From Leptofilum sp050292445 (GTDB lineage: Bacteria > Chloroflexota > Anaerolineae > Promineifilales > Promineifilaceae): a DNA stretch of 16,330 bases. Shown piece after piece: positions 7,243-14,772 of the stretch. Each line of letters starts with the position of its first letter. Positions within the stretch are counted from its first letter, which is position 1. Location of the stretch: contig JBNKLQ010000128.1 of the NCBI GenBank assembly GCA_050292445.1, forward strand, positions 1 through 16,330, in the 5' to 3' direction. The notes under the pieces are model-generated. The model searched no databases and was not told where the DNA came from. It saw only the letters and a program-made list of their open reading frames with translations. The translations under genes were made by a program, and so were the position numbers.

Positions 7243-7401
7243 ATTCAACTCTCCTCAACAGGTTTTTTTGCAAGGACTACGTTGGGGGAGCGATGCAAGG
7301 ACAGTGAGGCTGCAGCGCAAAATTTAGACAATTATGCCGATTATGAAGGAATTTGCAAAATTATAAAGGTGTCATTATGCATTGATTTATTGTTGCTAAT
7401 G
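7243..7401 (-). promoter_or_regulatory. Leader and possible promoter of the mini-protein gene
   Basis: On the minus strand a TATAAT (7365-7360) is present without a good -35. An alternative is TTGCAA (7357-7352) with CATAAT (7336-7331) at 15-bp spacing. The leader carries GTCCTTGC twice, 25 bp apart (plus-strand GCAAGGAC at 7270-7277 and 7295-7302), and an A-run before the GAGGAG ribosome site. No terminator is seen after the upstream VWA gene. Confidence 0.3.
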
Positions 7402-10326
7402 TCATGCATCGTTGTCTTGCTGTTGTTTTTTCTTGAGCAAACGTGCCGCCAGAGTAGATGATTCCCCTGTTTGAGGGGGCGTTTTGGCGGGGGAGGATTG
7501 AGGCGAAGACGGCCGTTCCTTCTGAATTTCTTGCTCTGCCCTGGTTGGCGGTGTTTGAATAGTTGTGGGTGTAGCTGGGGTTTCGGCTGAGGGTGGCTGG
7601 CTTTTCTCGGCCCGTTTCTTGGCTTCAAATAGGCGGGATACCTGCTCTGTACGCGGCACCGGCGTGACGGTGGCTGGCTGCAAGCGGCCAAAGGTCGCCG
7701 CCCAAGCCCGCTGCCAATCGCGCTTTGTGACGACCAGACGCCTTACCGCAATATCCAGCGGCAGTAGCAGAACGGCAACCAACGTTAGCCAGGACCAGAT
7801 GGGGCGGGTGGTGGCTTCCGTTGGCAGCGTGTGGTCGAATACGGCCGTTTCCAATCCCACCAAATCTTGCCCTCCCGTGATCCCGGCAATGTTTTCTAAA
7901 AGTTGTGGATTGGTTTCAAACTCACGATACTCAGGCGAGTAGCCCAGCACCCAGCCGCTGGTTTGCCCCACTACGTTTTCTTCTGTGCCGTCAGAACCGG
8001 CCACGCGAATGAAATACGCGCCATCTGTTTCCGGCGCAAACTGGGTTTCGTAGCGGCCTGGGGCTACCTGGCTAAGCGTCACGTTTTGCACCGAGCCATC
8101 CGGGGCCACAACGTTGGCTTCCATTGTCAGGTTGTTGAGGAAGTCGCCGCTGCTGCCCCGGGCATCCACCGTCAGGGTCGCCTGCTCATCGGTGTAACTG
8201 ATGACAGTTTCTACGTTGCTGTCCCGGTCTTGCGAGATGGTCCAGCGCACCGCTTGCGCCCAAAAGGCGGGGAAGCCCTCCCACTGCACCCAGTCTTGTC
8301 CCCAACGCCCCGTCGCGTCGGAGGTCCAGGCGACGGAGCGGCCCAGGCCGTACTGCCAGGCTGCCAGCACGGGGTCCCCCTGCTCTGAGTTCAAAATCAC
8401 CTGGGCGGTGTCTTTGGGACTGGTGCCTACGTAGCCATAAAGGGGGGGAACGGCCGTAATTCCCGCCAGAATCGGACTGCTGCTTACCAAATTGGGGAAG
8501 AAGCGTTCTTCAATAAGATAGGTGCGTTGGATAGAAGTGGTTTCCTGCGTAAAAATTTGTGGCAGATTGGCGGCCTGATTGGTGAAATGGAAACGGCCGT
8601 TGCCCCACTGCGCCACCTGCTGCAAAAAAGGGACGTCTGGGCCATCGCCGATGGAAACGGCCGTAACCGTTACCCCTTCCTCCACCAGCGAGGCTACCAA
8701 CGGCTCCACCCCTTGTTTTTGCTCCGAATCAGCCCCATCGGCTAACAAAATGATGTGTTTTACCTGATTGGGGCTGTTGGCCAGCGCTGCTGCGGCCGCT
8801 TCTAATCCTGTACGCACATAAATACCACCCCCACCTGCACCAATCTGGCGAATCAAATTGATGGCTTCTTCCCGTTCGCTGGCTGGCAGTGGTCCGATGG
8901 GGTTATCTGGCTGGGTGTCCACGGGGAAAACGGCAATCTCGTCAAAATCGTTGAGCAGCTCGACTACGCGCACCGCCCCCTCCGCCGCCAGCTGAATTTT
9001 GGTGACGCCGCCTTCCTGCGCGCCCATGCTACCGGAACGATCAATCACAATGACGATGCTTACTGAGGGGAAGCGCTCCTGGTCTTTGATTTGCATCTCC
9101 ACCGGCAGCATTTCTTCCAGTGGCGTGCGGAAGTAGCCGCCCATGCCATAGCTTTGCGGGCCGCCCACCACCACCAGCCCGCCGCCCAGATCGCGCACGT
9201 AGCTTTGCAGCGTTTCCATTTTGCGCGGCGACAAATTTTTGGCGTTGACGTTCACCAAAATAACGCTGCTGTAATTGCTTAACTCGGCCAGACTGGGGGG
9301 TAAATCGGCCGGGGTGGTGCGGTCCACCACCAGTCCGGTAGCTTCCAGGGCCAGCAGTAGCTGGGGCGATTCATCCGGTTGGGGCGTGCCATTGTCATCT
9401 ACTGTTCCATCATTGGCCACCAGCAGCACGCGAGGCGGCCCGACCACTTCGGTGTAAGCGGCCAGTTCGTTATTTTGGAAAAAGGTATCATTGCTGGCGG
9501 TGAGCTGGACGCGGTAGCGGGCAAATTCCTGTTCCAGGGCGCGCAGGCGCACGGCAAAATTGTTGGCCCCGCGCCGCAGCTGCACAGCTTCTTCATACAC
9601 CACGCTGCCGCCGGAGAGCACACGCAAGGTGGCGGGCATGTCGGCGCTGCTTTCGGCGGTGATGTCGATGCGGAACGTCTCGCCCTGGCTAATGCGCGTG
9701 GGCGCACTGACGCTGGTGAGCAGCGCTTCGGCCGTGGTGGCGTCTCGCCCCAGCAGCACGTAGCTAATCTCTACGCCGCTGTTGGCCGCCAGCCGGGCAG
9801 CTTCGTTGGTGTTGCCCACGGTGGCCGTGCCATCGCTTAAAATCACTAGGCGGCGGGCAGAGCCTGCCGGAAACAGGGCCATCCCCAGCCGAATCGCTTC
9901 GGCCACATCGGTTTGCAGCGCCTGCGGCACGGAGCTAACCGGGGCGAGTTCGGCCAGGCCGCTCATCGGTCGTTCTACCAGGGCATTGGAACCAAACAGG
10001 ATAACGGCCGCTTGATCATTGGGGGTCATCGTTTCCAGAGCGGTGCGGATGTAGGTTTCGGCCGTTTCTGCCTGGGCGGGACTGATCGAATCGGAGGCAT
10101 CGACGAGGAAAACAACGGCCAGCTCATCGGCGGCGCGTACCAGTTGGGAACCGGCCAGGCTGAGCACCAGCAGCAGCATGATGAGAAGTCGCAGTCCTAG
10201 ACTCACCCAGTCGCGCCAGTGCCGTGTAAGGGTACGGCCGTTTGCGGCACGTCGTGGACGCCCTAACCAGAAAAAGTAGGGAAGGGTAAGCAGCAGCAGA
10301 AGGGCGAGAGGTGTGGTGAAGTTCAC
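7402..10326 (-). CDS. Membrane protein with two VWA domains (BatA-like N-terminus, GATase1-like middle)
   Basis: This is a 974-aa protein. Residues 1-24 and 41-62 are membrane helices of BatA/aerotolerance type. VWA domain 1 follows at about 70-200, with MIDAS DASDS at 76-80 and ILSDG at 162-166. A beta-rich linker (205-290) leads to a glutamine-amidotransferase-like segment (298-412; GGGLVVVGGPQSYGMGGY). VWA domain 2 begins at about 423, with MIDAS DRSGS at 429-433 and LLADGAD at 527-533. A further beta-sandwich region and a membrane helix (844-865) come next. A cytoplasmic tail of about 110 residues is rich in Pro, Thr, Ser, Lys and Gln. Both metal sites look intact. Such proteins are thought to organise complexes outside the membrane; no ligand can be named. 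The start codon is GTG with no Shine-Dalgarno. Eight heptad repeats lie 8 nt upstream. It precedes the GYLWAG gene by about 160 bp. Confidence 0.85.
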   Translation of the reverse strand: MNFTTPLALLLLLTLPYFFWLGRPRRAANGRTLTRHWRDWVSLGLRLLIMLLLVLSLAGSQLVRAADELAVVFLVDASDSISPAQAETAETYIRTALETMTPNDQAAVILFGSNALVERPMSGLAELAPVSSVPQALQTDVAEAIRLGMALFPAGSARRLVILSDGTATVGNTNEAARLAANSGVEISYVLLGRDATTAEALLTSVSAPTRISQGETFRIDITAESSADMPATLRVLSGGSVVYEEAVQLRRGANNFAVRLRALEQEFARYRVQLTASNDTFFQNNELAAYTEVVGPPRVLLVANDGTVDDNGTPQPDESPQLLLALEATGLVVDRTTPADLPPSLAELSNYSSVILVNVNAKNLSPRKMETLQSYVRDLGGGLVVVGGPQSYGMGGYFRTPLEEMLPVEMQIKDQERFPSVSIVIVIDRSGSMGAQEGGVTKIQLAAEGAVRVVELLNDFDEIAVFPVDTQPDNPIGPLPASEREEAINLIRQIGAGGGGIYVRTGLEAAAAALANSPNQVKHIILLADGADSEQKQGVEPLVASLVEEGVTVTAVSIGDGPDVPFLQQVAQWGNGRFHFTNQAANLPQIFTQETTSIQRTYLIEERFFPNLVSSSPILAGITAVPPLYGYVGTSPKDTAQVILNSEQGDPVLAAWQYGLGRSVAWTSDATGRWGQDWVQWEGFPAFWAQAVRWTISQDRDSNVETVISYTDEQATLTVDARGSSGDFLNNLTMEANVVAPDGSVQNVTLSQVAPGRYETQFAPETDGAYFIRVAGSDGTEENVVGQTSGWVLGYSPEYREFETNPQLLENIAGITGGQDLVGLETAVFDHTLPTEATTRPIWSWLTLVAVLLLPLDIAVRRLVVTKRDWQRAWAATFGRLQPATVTPVPRTEQVSRLFEAKKRAEKSQPPSAETPATPTTIQTPPTRAEQEIQKERPSSPQSSPAKTPPQTGESSTLAARLLKKKQQQDNDA

Positions 10327-10334
10327 GGTTGTTT

Positions 10335-10390
10335 AGTGAAAAGTGATAAGTAAAAAGTGACCAGTGGCCAGTAAACAGTAATCGGTAAAC
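10335..10390. repeat. Degenerate heptanucleotide tandem repeat (8 units, AGTRnnn)
   Basis: The units in order are AGTGAAA, AGTGATA, AGTAAAA, AGTGACC, AGTGGCC, AGTAAAC, AGTAATC and GGTAAAC, in exact 7-bp register. The array begins 9 bases upstream of the VWA gene's GTG. A two-unit relic (AGTAATT, GGTAAAA) occurs at 2148-2161 after the aminotransferase. The form recalls the short tandem heptad repeats of filamentous cyanobacteria. Confidence 0.75.
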
Positions 10391-10485
10391 GGTTGTTAAT
10401 TGGGGGCATTATAGGGGATGTTGTGGGTTTGGGGAATGTTTTTGTCGGACGGCTAATCTACAATTAGTATCTTTCAGAATATTAG

Positions 10486-10553
10486 CCACAGAGGACACAG
10501 AGATTTTTGAGATTAGTGTGTAGTTCTCTATTTCCTCTTTTTTCTCTGTGGCT
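10486..10553. repeat. Intergenic element with 10-bp terminal inverted repeat
   Basis: AGCCACAGAG (10486-10495) and CTCTGTGGCT (10544-10553) are perfect inverted arms around 48 bp. The inner sequence is partly repetitive (CACAGAGGACACAGAG at 10489-10504). The element lies just after the stop of the GAF kinase. It looks like a small dispersed intergenic repeat. A T-rich run follows on the plus strand, where no gene needs terminating. Confidence 0.5.
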
Positions 10554-10564
10554 TTTGTTTTTCA

Positions 10565-12748
10565 TTAATCGTCGAAGAAGAGGGGTAGGTAGATGGTGAA
10601 GACGGAACCGGCTCCGTACTTGCTTTGCGCTTCGACGCGTCCCCCGTGTGCCAGAATGATAAAACGAGCCAGGGCCAACCCCATGCCTGCGGAACGGCCG
10701 TTGCCATTTGCTTTCAATTTGGCTAACCCGGACCAAACCGTATCCAGTCGCTCTGGGGGAATCCCTACGCCGGTATCCACCACGCGTAAGAACAGTTCGC
10801 TGCCCGCCAAACCACACTCTACCTGAACCACACCGCCGATTTTGTTGAACTTGATGGCATTGTGCAGCAAGTGTTGGGCCGCTTCGGTGAGCTGTGCGGC
10901 ATCACCCAGCACGGTGGTGTGGGGCGTGCTGGCATTGAATTCCACCACTACGCGGCGGGCCTCGGCCATGGTGCGTAAATTGCGAATAGCTTGCTGGGCA
11001 AGCTCGTCCAGCCGATTAAGTTGGAAGCTAAACTCGTTGCGCATCTGAATGCGGCCTGAAATGTTGATTAGTTTCTCGATGGGTAGCTTGATTTCGCTGA
11101 TATGCTGGTCGATTTGACCAGCCAGTTTGAGCGTGGTGGCATCATCCTTGGTTTGCAGCTGTTGAACTTCTTGGGTGAGGGTGTTGAACGGCCGTCTTAA
11201 CTCCGGCGAAATCAGATCCACAAACTGTGAATACAGGCTCACCAGTTCTTGCAAATGTTGTCGGTCGCGGGTCAAAATCTGGTTTTGGTGGAACACGTAC
11301 TCATTGATCTGGCGCAGGCTGGAGACGTTTTGCGCCTGGGCCAACAAAGGGCTGATTTGGCTCGACATGTTTTCCAGCAGATCAAAATCTGGCTGGTCAT
11401 ACGAAGCACCAGATTGTTTAAGGCCCAGCGCCAATACGCCGATGAGGCTGTCTCCGGCATGGAGCGGCTTGTACAAAATGCGCTCCCAGCGGGCCAGCGC
11501 CGTGCGTTCAGCTTCGGGCGTCTGGGCAAAGCGATCCAGGGTGTCAATATCGTACTGAACCAAGGGAACACTGGTTTGCCGCAAGAAGTTGGCAACAGGG
11601 CTATGTGCATCAAGCGTTAATGTTTCTACCGTTTTGTTTTGCAGGTTGGCTAACGGCCGTAACATCAAACGACCACCGGGGCCATCCTCTGCCAGGAACA
11701 GCCAGGCTTCATCTGTGGTGAGATTGGCCTGCACCAGTCGCAAAAAGAGCTGGCCCAACTGAACAGGCTCCGGCAGATTGCCAATCACGTTGCTGAATTC
11801 AGCCAGGACGATTTCTTGCTGCAACGAACCGGGCAAGAATAGCCGACGTGAAAGCTCACGAATAAAATGATTGACAAGCGTAAATAAGCCCACAAACAGC
11901 GCCGCTGCAATAAGCAGTACCAGAATTTCCCCATTTTGCGGTGTGTTCTCGGGCAAATCACGTACAGATCGCACCAGCAAGGTGAGCGCGCCCCAGGTGA
12001 GGCCAAAAATGATAAGAATACTCACCACCCGGCTGAGTAGCTGGCGTAGCGAAAGTTGGAGGTCTGGCAAAGTAGTGCTGGCCAAACTAATGGTTCCGGT
12101 GAGTGCGGCCAACATCATGATGATCACCCCCGCTTGCTGCCAGCCTGGTTGTCCAGGCTGCTGCACGGAGCCAAGTCCGCTGCCAACCAGCAGCAGGAAG
12201 ATAACAACAAGCCAATATTGCACCTGGTTCCGGTAAAGTGAGGGTGGCAAATCACTGTTGAGTTTTTGGGTCAGCATCCAGGTAGCCACAATGGGCAGCA
12301 CCCAACTGGCAATCCAAACGGAGGCCCAAACATCAAACTGACGCACAGCCTGGCCAAGAAGAATAAAGTTAGGCAGGGCATTGGGCCAAATATTGGGGTC
12401 AAGCAGAATTGCGCCGCCCCAGAGCAGCAGGCTCAGTAAAAGTCCAATCTGGCCAAATTTGCGAGGAATGGGGAGGTAGGCGAGGGTGGTGTAAAGGAAG
12501 AGTACGGCCGTTAAGCTTAATGCATACGTGCCAACAACCCCCCAATTATAAATGAGAATCTCAGAGAAGGTGGTGCCGCCAAAAAAGCGAATAACGCTGC
12601 TGGCCCAAACGGCCGCCGCCAGCAACGTAAGAGACCAACGCAGGAATAACGGCCGTCTTTTCAGACGTGCCCGCCAAAGATAAACGATCATGCCAATAAA
12701 ACTTAAGGGCAAGAGCGAAATAAGAAGAAACTGCTGCGTTAGGGTCAT
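10565..12748 (-). CDS. GAF-domain membrane histidine-kinase-like protein lacking the phospho-acceptor His
   Basis: This 727-aa protein is taken from the ATG at 12748. The open frame continues to 12877, but that extension would run through the promoter and operators, so the shorter start is preferred. Eight or nine hydrophobic segments occupy residues 5-294. A GAF domain spans about 315-470, and a helical dimerisation region about 480-580. The ATPase domain has its N-box at Asn630 (HLLHNAIKFN), DTGVG (658-662) and a G2 box, AGMGLALA (687-694). The H-box position reads LISPELRRPF (512-521), and Pro515 (codon CCG) stands where histidine kinases have His. ATP binding looks possible, but autophosphorylation at the usual site does not. 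It may act as a pseudokinase or as an allosteric partner of another kinase. The gene follows the AlbA_2 regulator by 183 bp, with an operator array between. Confidence 0.85.
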   Translation of the reverse strand: MTLTQQFLLISLLPLSFIGMIVYLWRARLKRRPLFLRWSLTLLAAAVWASSVIRFFGGTTFSEILIYNWGVVGTYALSLTAVLFLYTTLAYLPIPRKFGQIGLLLSLLLWGGAILLDPNIWPNALPNFILLGQAVRQFDVWASVWIASWVLPIVATWMLTQKLNSDLPPSLYRNQVQYWLVVIFLLLVGSGLGSVQQPGQPGWQQAGVIIMMLAALTGTISLASTTLPDLQLSLRQLLSRVVSILIIFGLTWGALTLLVRSVRDLPENTPQNGEILVLLIAAALFVGLFTLVNHFIRELSRRLFLPGSLQQEIVLAEFSNVIGNLPEPVQLGQLFLRLVQANLTTDEAWLFLAEDGPGGRLMLRPLANLQNKTVETLTLDAHSPVANFLRQTSVPLVQYDIDTLDRFAQTPEAERTALARWERILYKPLHAGDSLIGVLALGLKQSGASYDQPDFDLLENMSSQISPLLAQAQNVSSLRQINEYVFHQNQILTRDRQHLQELVSLYSQFVDLISPELRRPFNTLTQEVQQLQTKDDATTLKLAGQIDQHISEIKLPIEKLINISGRIQMRNEFSFQLNRLDELAQQAIRNLRTMAEARRVVVEFNASTPHTTVLGDAAQLTEAAQHLLHNAIKFNKIGGVVQVECGLAGSELFLRVVDTGVGIPPERLDTVWSGLAKLKANGNGRSAGMGLALARFIILAHGGRVEAQSKYGAGSVFTIYLPLFFDD

Positions 12749-12793
12749 GTGATGTGACGAATCCCTCAAATGATTTGCATCATAGTATGCGTC

Positions 12794-12799
12794 ATTATA
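12794..12799 (-). promoter_or_regulatory. -10 element of the GAF kinase promoter
   Basis: A perfect TATAAT, preceded by TTGG, lies on the minus strand. It places the transcription start near 12787, about 40 nt before the ATG at 12748. No good -35 is present. The TTTGGGAAA sites occupy that place, as expected for a promoter controlled by a bound protein. Confidence 0.5.
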
Positions 12800-12820
12800 C
12801 CAACTTTTTACCTTACAAAA

Positions 12821-12914
12821 TTTGGGAAATTTGGCTAAATTTGGGAAAAAGCAGGGGAGATTATGCCTATTACCCAACTTATCCCAAATACTAGTTTGGG
12901 ATAAATTTGGGATA
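12821..12914. promoter_or_regulatory. Operator array of TTTGGGA(A/T)A sites
   Basis: Plus-strand TTTGGGAAA starts at 12821 and again at 12840, 19 bp apart, with a degenerate TTTGGCTAA between. TTATCCCAAA (12879-12888) and TTTGGGATAA (12895-12904) form a perfect 10-bp inverted repeat with a 6-bp spacer. A further TTTGGGATA starts at 12906, 11 bp after the previous one. The array covers the space from the kinase promoter to the end of the AlbA_2 gene. The winged-helix AlbA_2 protein next door is the obvious candidate binder, by inference. Confidence 0.6.
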
Positions 12915-12931
12915 TATTGGAAAAAGCCAAA

Positions 12932-14281
12932 TTACTTCAAAATGTAATGCGTGCCTTTCTTGGACCCAATTTTGAGCAGAATACCACGATCGACGAGATC
13001 AACCAGATCGAGACGGAGGGTTTCGGCAGAGACGTCTGGGCAGAGCTGCTGGTATTCGCGGTTAGTGATGGAGCCATTTTCGCGCACGTAGGTGAGGGCG
13101 CGGGTTTGCCGCTCATTCATGCTTTTGGTCCATTTGGGGGTTGGCTGCCGCTGCCGTTTGTTGTGCAGCGTCACGGTAAACAGGTGAGGGGTGGCTTTGA
13201 AATCGGGTGGTTTATGGCCTGCCTGGGCCATTTCTTCAATCATTTGGTCGATGCCTAGCCCGAGTTCCTCGATGTAGCCCCATTGATAAAGCCCATTCAC
13301 CAGGCGCGGATTGCGCGAGAAATGTTCTTCTACCAGATTGTCCAGCGTCATATAGCCGGGCAGCCCGCCAGGGCTGATAATTTCTAGCCGGTTGGCATAC
13401 ATGCGGATTTCGATGCGCCGTCCCTGAATGCGGTAATCGCGGTGGGCCACAGCGTTGACCAGGGCCTCACGCACGGCAAAGCGGGGGTACTCCAGCAACT
13501 CTTCCCGCTCCAGTTGGTTGACGGTAGCCCCGACGCGCATCTCTTCAAAGATGATGTTCCAGGCGCGTTCAATGACGCGGGCAGCAGGACCAATGATTTC
13601 GTCGCGACGGCCGTAACCAATGCCCCCATCTTCACCGCGTGGCTCCGTACCAGGGAACTTTACAAAAACGATGCCGCTTTGCGGAAAAAACATTTGTGGA
13701 TTACGGGCAAAAAGCAAAATACCGATGGTGGTGGGGTGGCCATCCCGGTCGGTGGCCCCAATTTCAAAGAGGCGTTCGCGGGTGGAGAGGGTGCGGGCTT
13801 GGCCACGCTGTTCTCGCCGTTCCAGATAATCTTGCACGATGGTGGTGTCCAGGTCGGTGTAGCGTGCGCCGGGGACAAGTTCGGTTTCAAATTCGGCCGT
13901 ATTTTTGCTGTTGGCCAAATTGCGCACTTCATCCCCGGTGAGAGGGCGGTTATGGGTGCCGCTGCGCACCAATACACGGCCATCATCCAGGGTGTGCAGG
14001 TCGGTGCTGCGCGGCACTTCAATGCCAATAAGCGTGCCTTGGGGAGTTTCAACTTGCTGCCACCGTGTGGGCACCGGTGGGCGGCACAGCCTGGCGGCTT
14101 CCAGCAAAGCGCCTTCGGCTTCTTCTTCCCAGATGTCGTTGACGGGACGGCCGTTTTCGTTCAGCCCTAACACAATCAACCCGCCGTCTCCATTGGCCAA
14201 GGCTACCAAACATTCAGCCAATGTTTCTGTGTCCGCTTCTGCCAGAAATGCCAACCGCTGTCCAGGCTTTTGTTTTAACAT
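12932..14281 (-). CDS. AlbA_2 (Schlafen-like) / HATPase_c_4 / winged-helix regulator
   Basis: This is a 449-aa protein of the family often labelled 'ATP-dependent DNA helicase RecG-related' or 'transcriptional regulator'; it has no helicase domain. Residues 5-120 form the AlbA_2 domain (LVALANGDGGLIVLGLNENG at 25-44; VLVRSGTHNRPLTGDEV). Residues 125-240 are a linker region. Residues 245-345 form the HATPase_c_4 domain (REALVNAVAHRDY at 251-263; LEIISPGGLP; a GLGI segment near 331). A C-terminal winged helix spans about 388-449 (REYQQLCPDVSAETLRLDLVDL). It is probably a DNA-binding regulator and possibly controls the next gene through the TTTGGGATAA sites. No ribosome site is seen; a TATAAT ends 6 nt before the ATG, so a leaderless transcript is likely. 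Its first 45 codons recur, truncated, at 16196-16330. Confidence 0.9.
   Translation of the reverse strand: MLKQKPGQRLAFLAEADTETLAECLVALANGDGGLIVLGLNENGRPVNDIWEEEAEGALLEAARLCRPPVPTRWQQVETPQGTLIGIEVPRSTDLHTLDDGRVLVRSGTHNRPLTGDEVRNLANSKNTAEFETELVPGARYTDLDTTIVQDYLERREQRGQARTLSTRERLFEIGATDRDGHPTTIGILLFARNPQMFFPQSGIVFVKFPGTEPRGEDGGIGYGRRDEIIGPAARVIERAWNIIFEEMRVGATVNQLEREELLEYPRFAVREALVNAVAHRDYRIQGRRIEIRMYANRLEIISPGGLPGYMTLDNLVEEHFSRNPRLVNGLYQWGYIEELGLGIDQMIEEMAQAGHKPPDFKATPHLFTVTLHNKRQRQPTPKWTKSMNERQTRALTYVRENGSITNREYQQLCPDVSAETLRLDLVDLVDRGILLKIGSKKGTHYILK
14147..14257 (-). repeat. Segment duplicated at 16220-16330
   Basis: This 111-bp stretch of the AlbA_2 gene (codons 9-45) matches 16220-16330 at 109 of 111 positions. 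The similarity starts exactly at ACGGCCGT and continues to the window edge. Both differences are synonymous (GGG/GGT and TTA/TTG). Confidence 0.97.
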
Positions 14282-14287
14282 GACATA

Positions 14288-14293
14288 ATTATA
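14288..14293 (-). promoter_or_regulatory. -10 element for a leaderless AlbA_2 transcript
   Basis: A perfect TATAAT on the minus strand ends 6 nt before the ATG at 14281. Standard spacing puts the start of transcription on the A of the ATG. No Shine-Dalgarno sequence is present. A GTGACA lies upstream at a longer-than-normal spacing of about 20 bp. Confidence 0.5.
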
Positions 14294-14430
14294 ACAGAAG
14301 TTGTAGCAGATAGTGTCACATTTTTAGGGAGGAGCGGGTTGGTAAAGACGGCCGTTTTGTCTATCCCACCGAATGAGCTTACACTGGAGATAATTTTCTA
14401 TGTTGGAATCTTTTCAATTGAAGGCACAAA

Positions 14431-14772
14431 CTACTCTCCAGCAACGACAGTCAGCCACTCAGCTAGTTTGTTTAGATTCATGTCTTCAGCAGTTCTAATT
14501 TTGATGTGACGTAGCGTGTTTCCCTCACCTTCTAATATATTTTCCACGTCGTTGATCCTCTCAAAATTGTAAAATCCCAGGGTCGTATGATTTTTGGCAA
14601 CCCGTATATACGCAAAATCCTTTGTCTTTCTGAACACAGGGAAACCCCACTTGATTTTCTCGCTTACCTCCGAAATATTTTCATGAATCATTTCTCGTAT
14701 TGCTTCAAGAATACCCTTCTGAGATGCGGGGGCGTTTTCGACGTATTCGGTTACTTTGCTATCATAGTTCAT
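14431..14772 (-). CDS. DUF1801 / YdhG-like protein
   Basis: This is a 113-aa cytoplasmic protein of the DUF1801 (YdhG/YdeI-like, Fra-like) fold. Features are the N-terminal helix pair with ILEAIREMIHENI, IKWGFPVFRKTKDFAYI in the middle, and the NHTTLGFYNF strand. No catalytic residues are known for the family; relatives have been linked to iron handling or are of unknown role. AAGGAGA lies 9-11 nt before the ATG. The ATG overlaps the stop of the upstream membrane-protein gene (ATGA at 14772-14769), so translation is probably coupled. DUF1801, ArsR and SRPBCC proteins commonly travel together. Confidence 0.85.
   Translation of the reverse strand: MNYDSKVTEYVENAPASQKGILEAIREMIHENISEVSEKIKWGFPVFRKTKDFAYIRVAKNHTTLGFYNFERINDVENILEGEGNTLRHIKIRTAEDMNLNKLAEWLTVVAGE

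Noticed and set aside
7001..7273. Alternative frame over the mini-protein gene with Trp/Leu/Gly/Arg repeats
   Set aside because: It lacks the signal peptide and ribosome spacing of the GYLWAG frame; only the GYLWAG frame shows silent-only variation.
9379..9840. Plus-strand open frame rich in Gly/Ala/His inside the VWA gene
   Set aside because: It is a shadow frame in GC-rich coding DNA; the VWA frame has intact motifs throughout.
10486..10553. Terminator for the GAF kinase
   Set aside because: The loop is 48 nt and the minus strand has no U-run after the stem; it fits a dispersed intergenic repeat better.
12749..12877. 43-residue N-terminal extension of the GAF kinase
   Set aside because: It spans the TATAAT and the operator repeats, and its residues look like translated repeats; the ATG at 12748 begins the first membrane helix.
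13442..14170. Long plus-strand open frame opposite the AlbA_2 gene
   Set aside because: The opposite strand carries recognisable AlbA_2 and HATPase domains; the antisense product shows no domain.
12932..14281. RecG helicase
   Set aside because: There are no Walker or DEAD-box helicase motifs; only the AlbA_2 and HATPase_c_4 regions, often mislabelled as RecG-like, are present.
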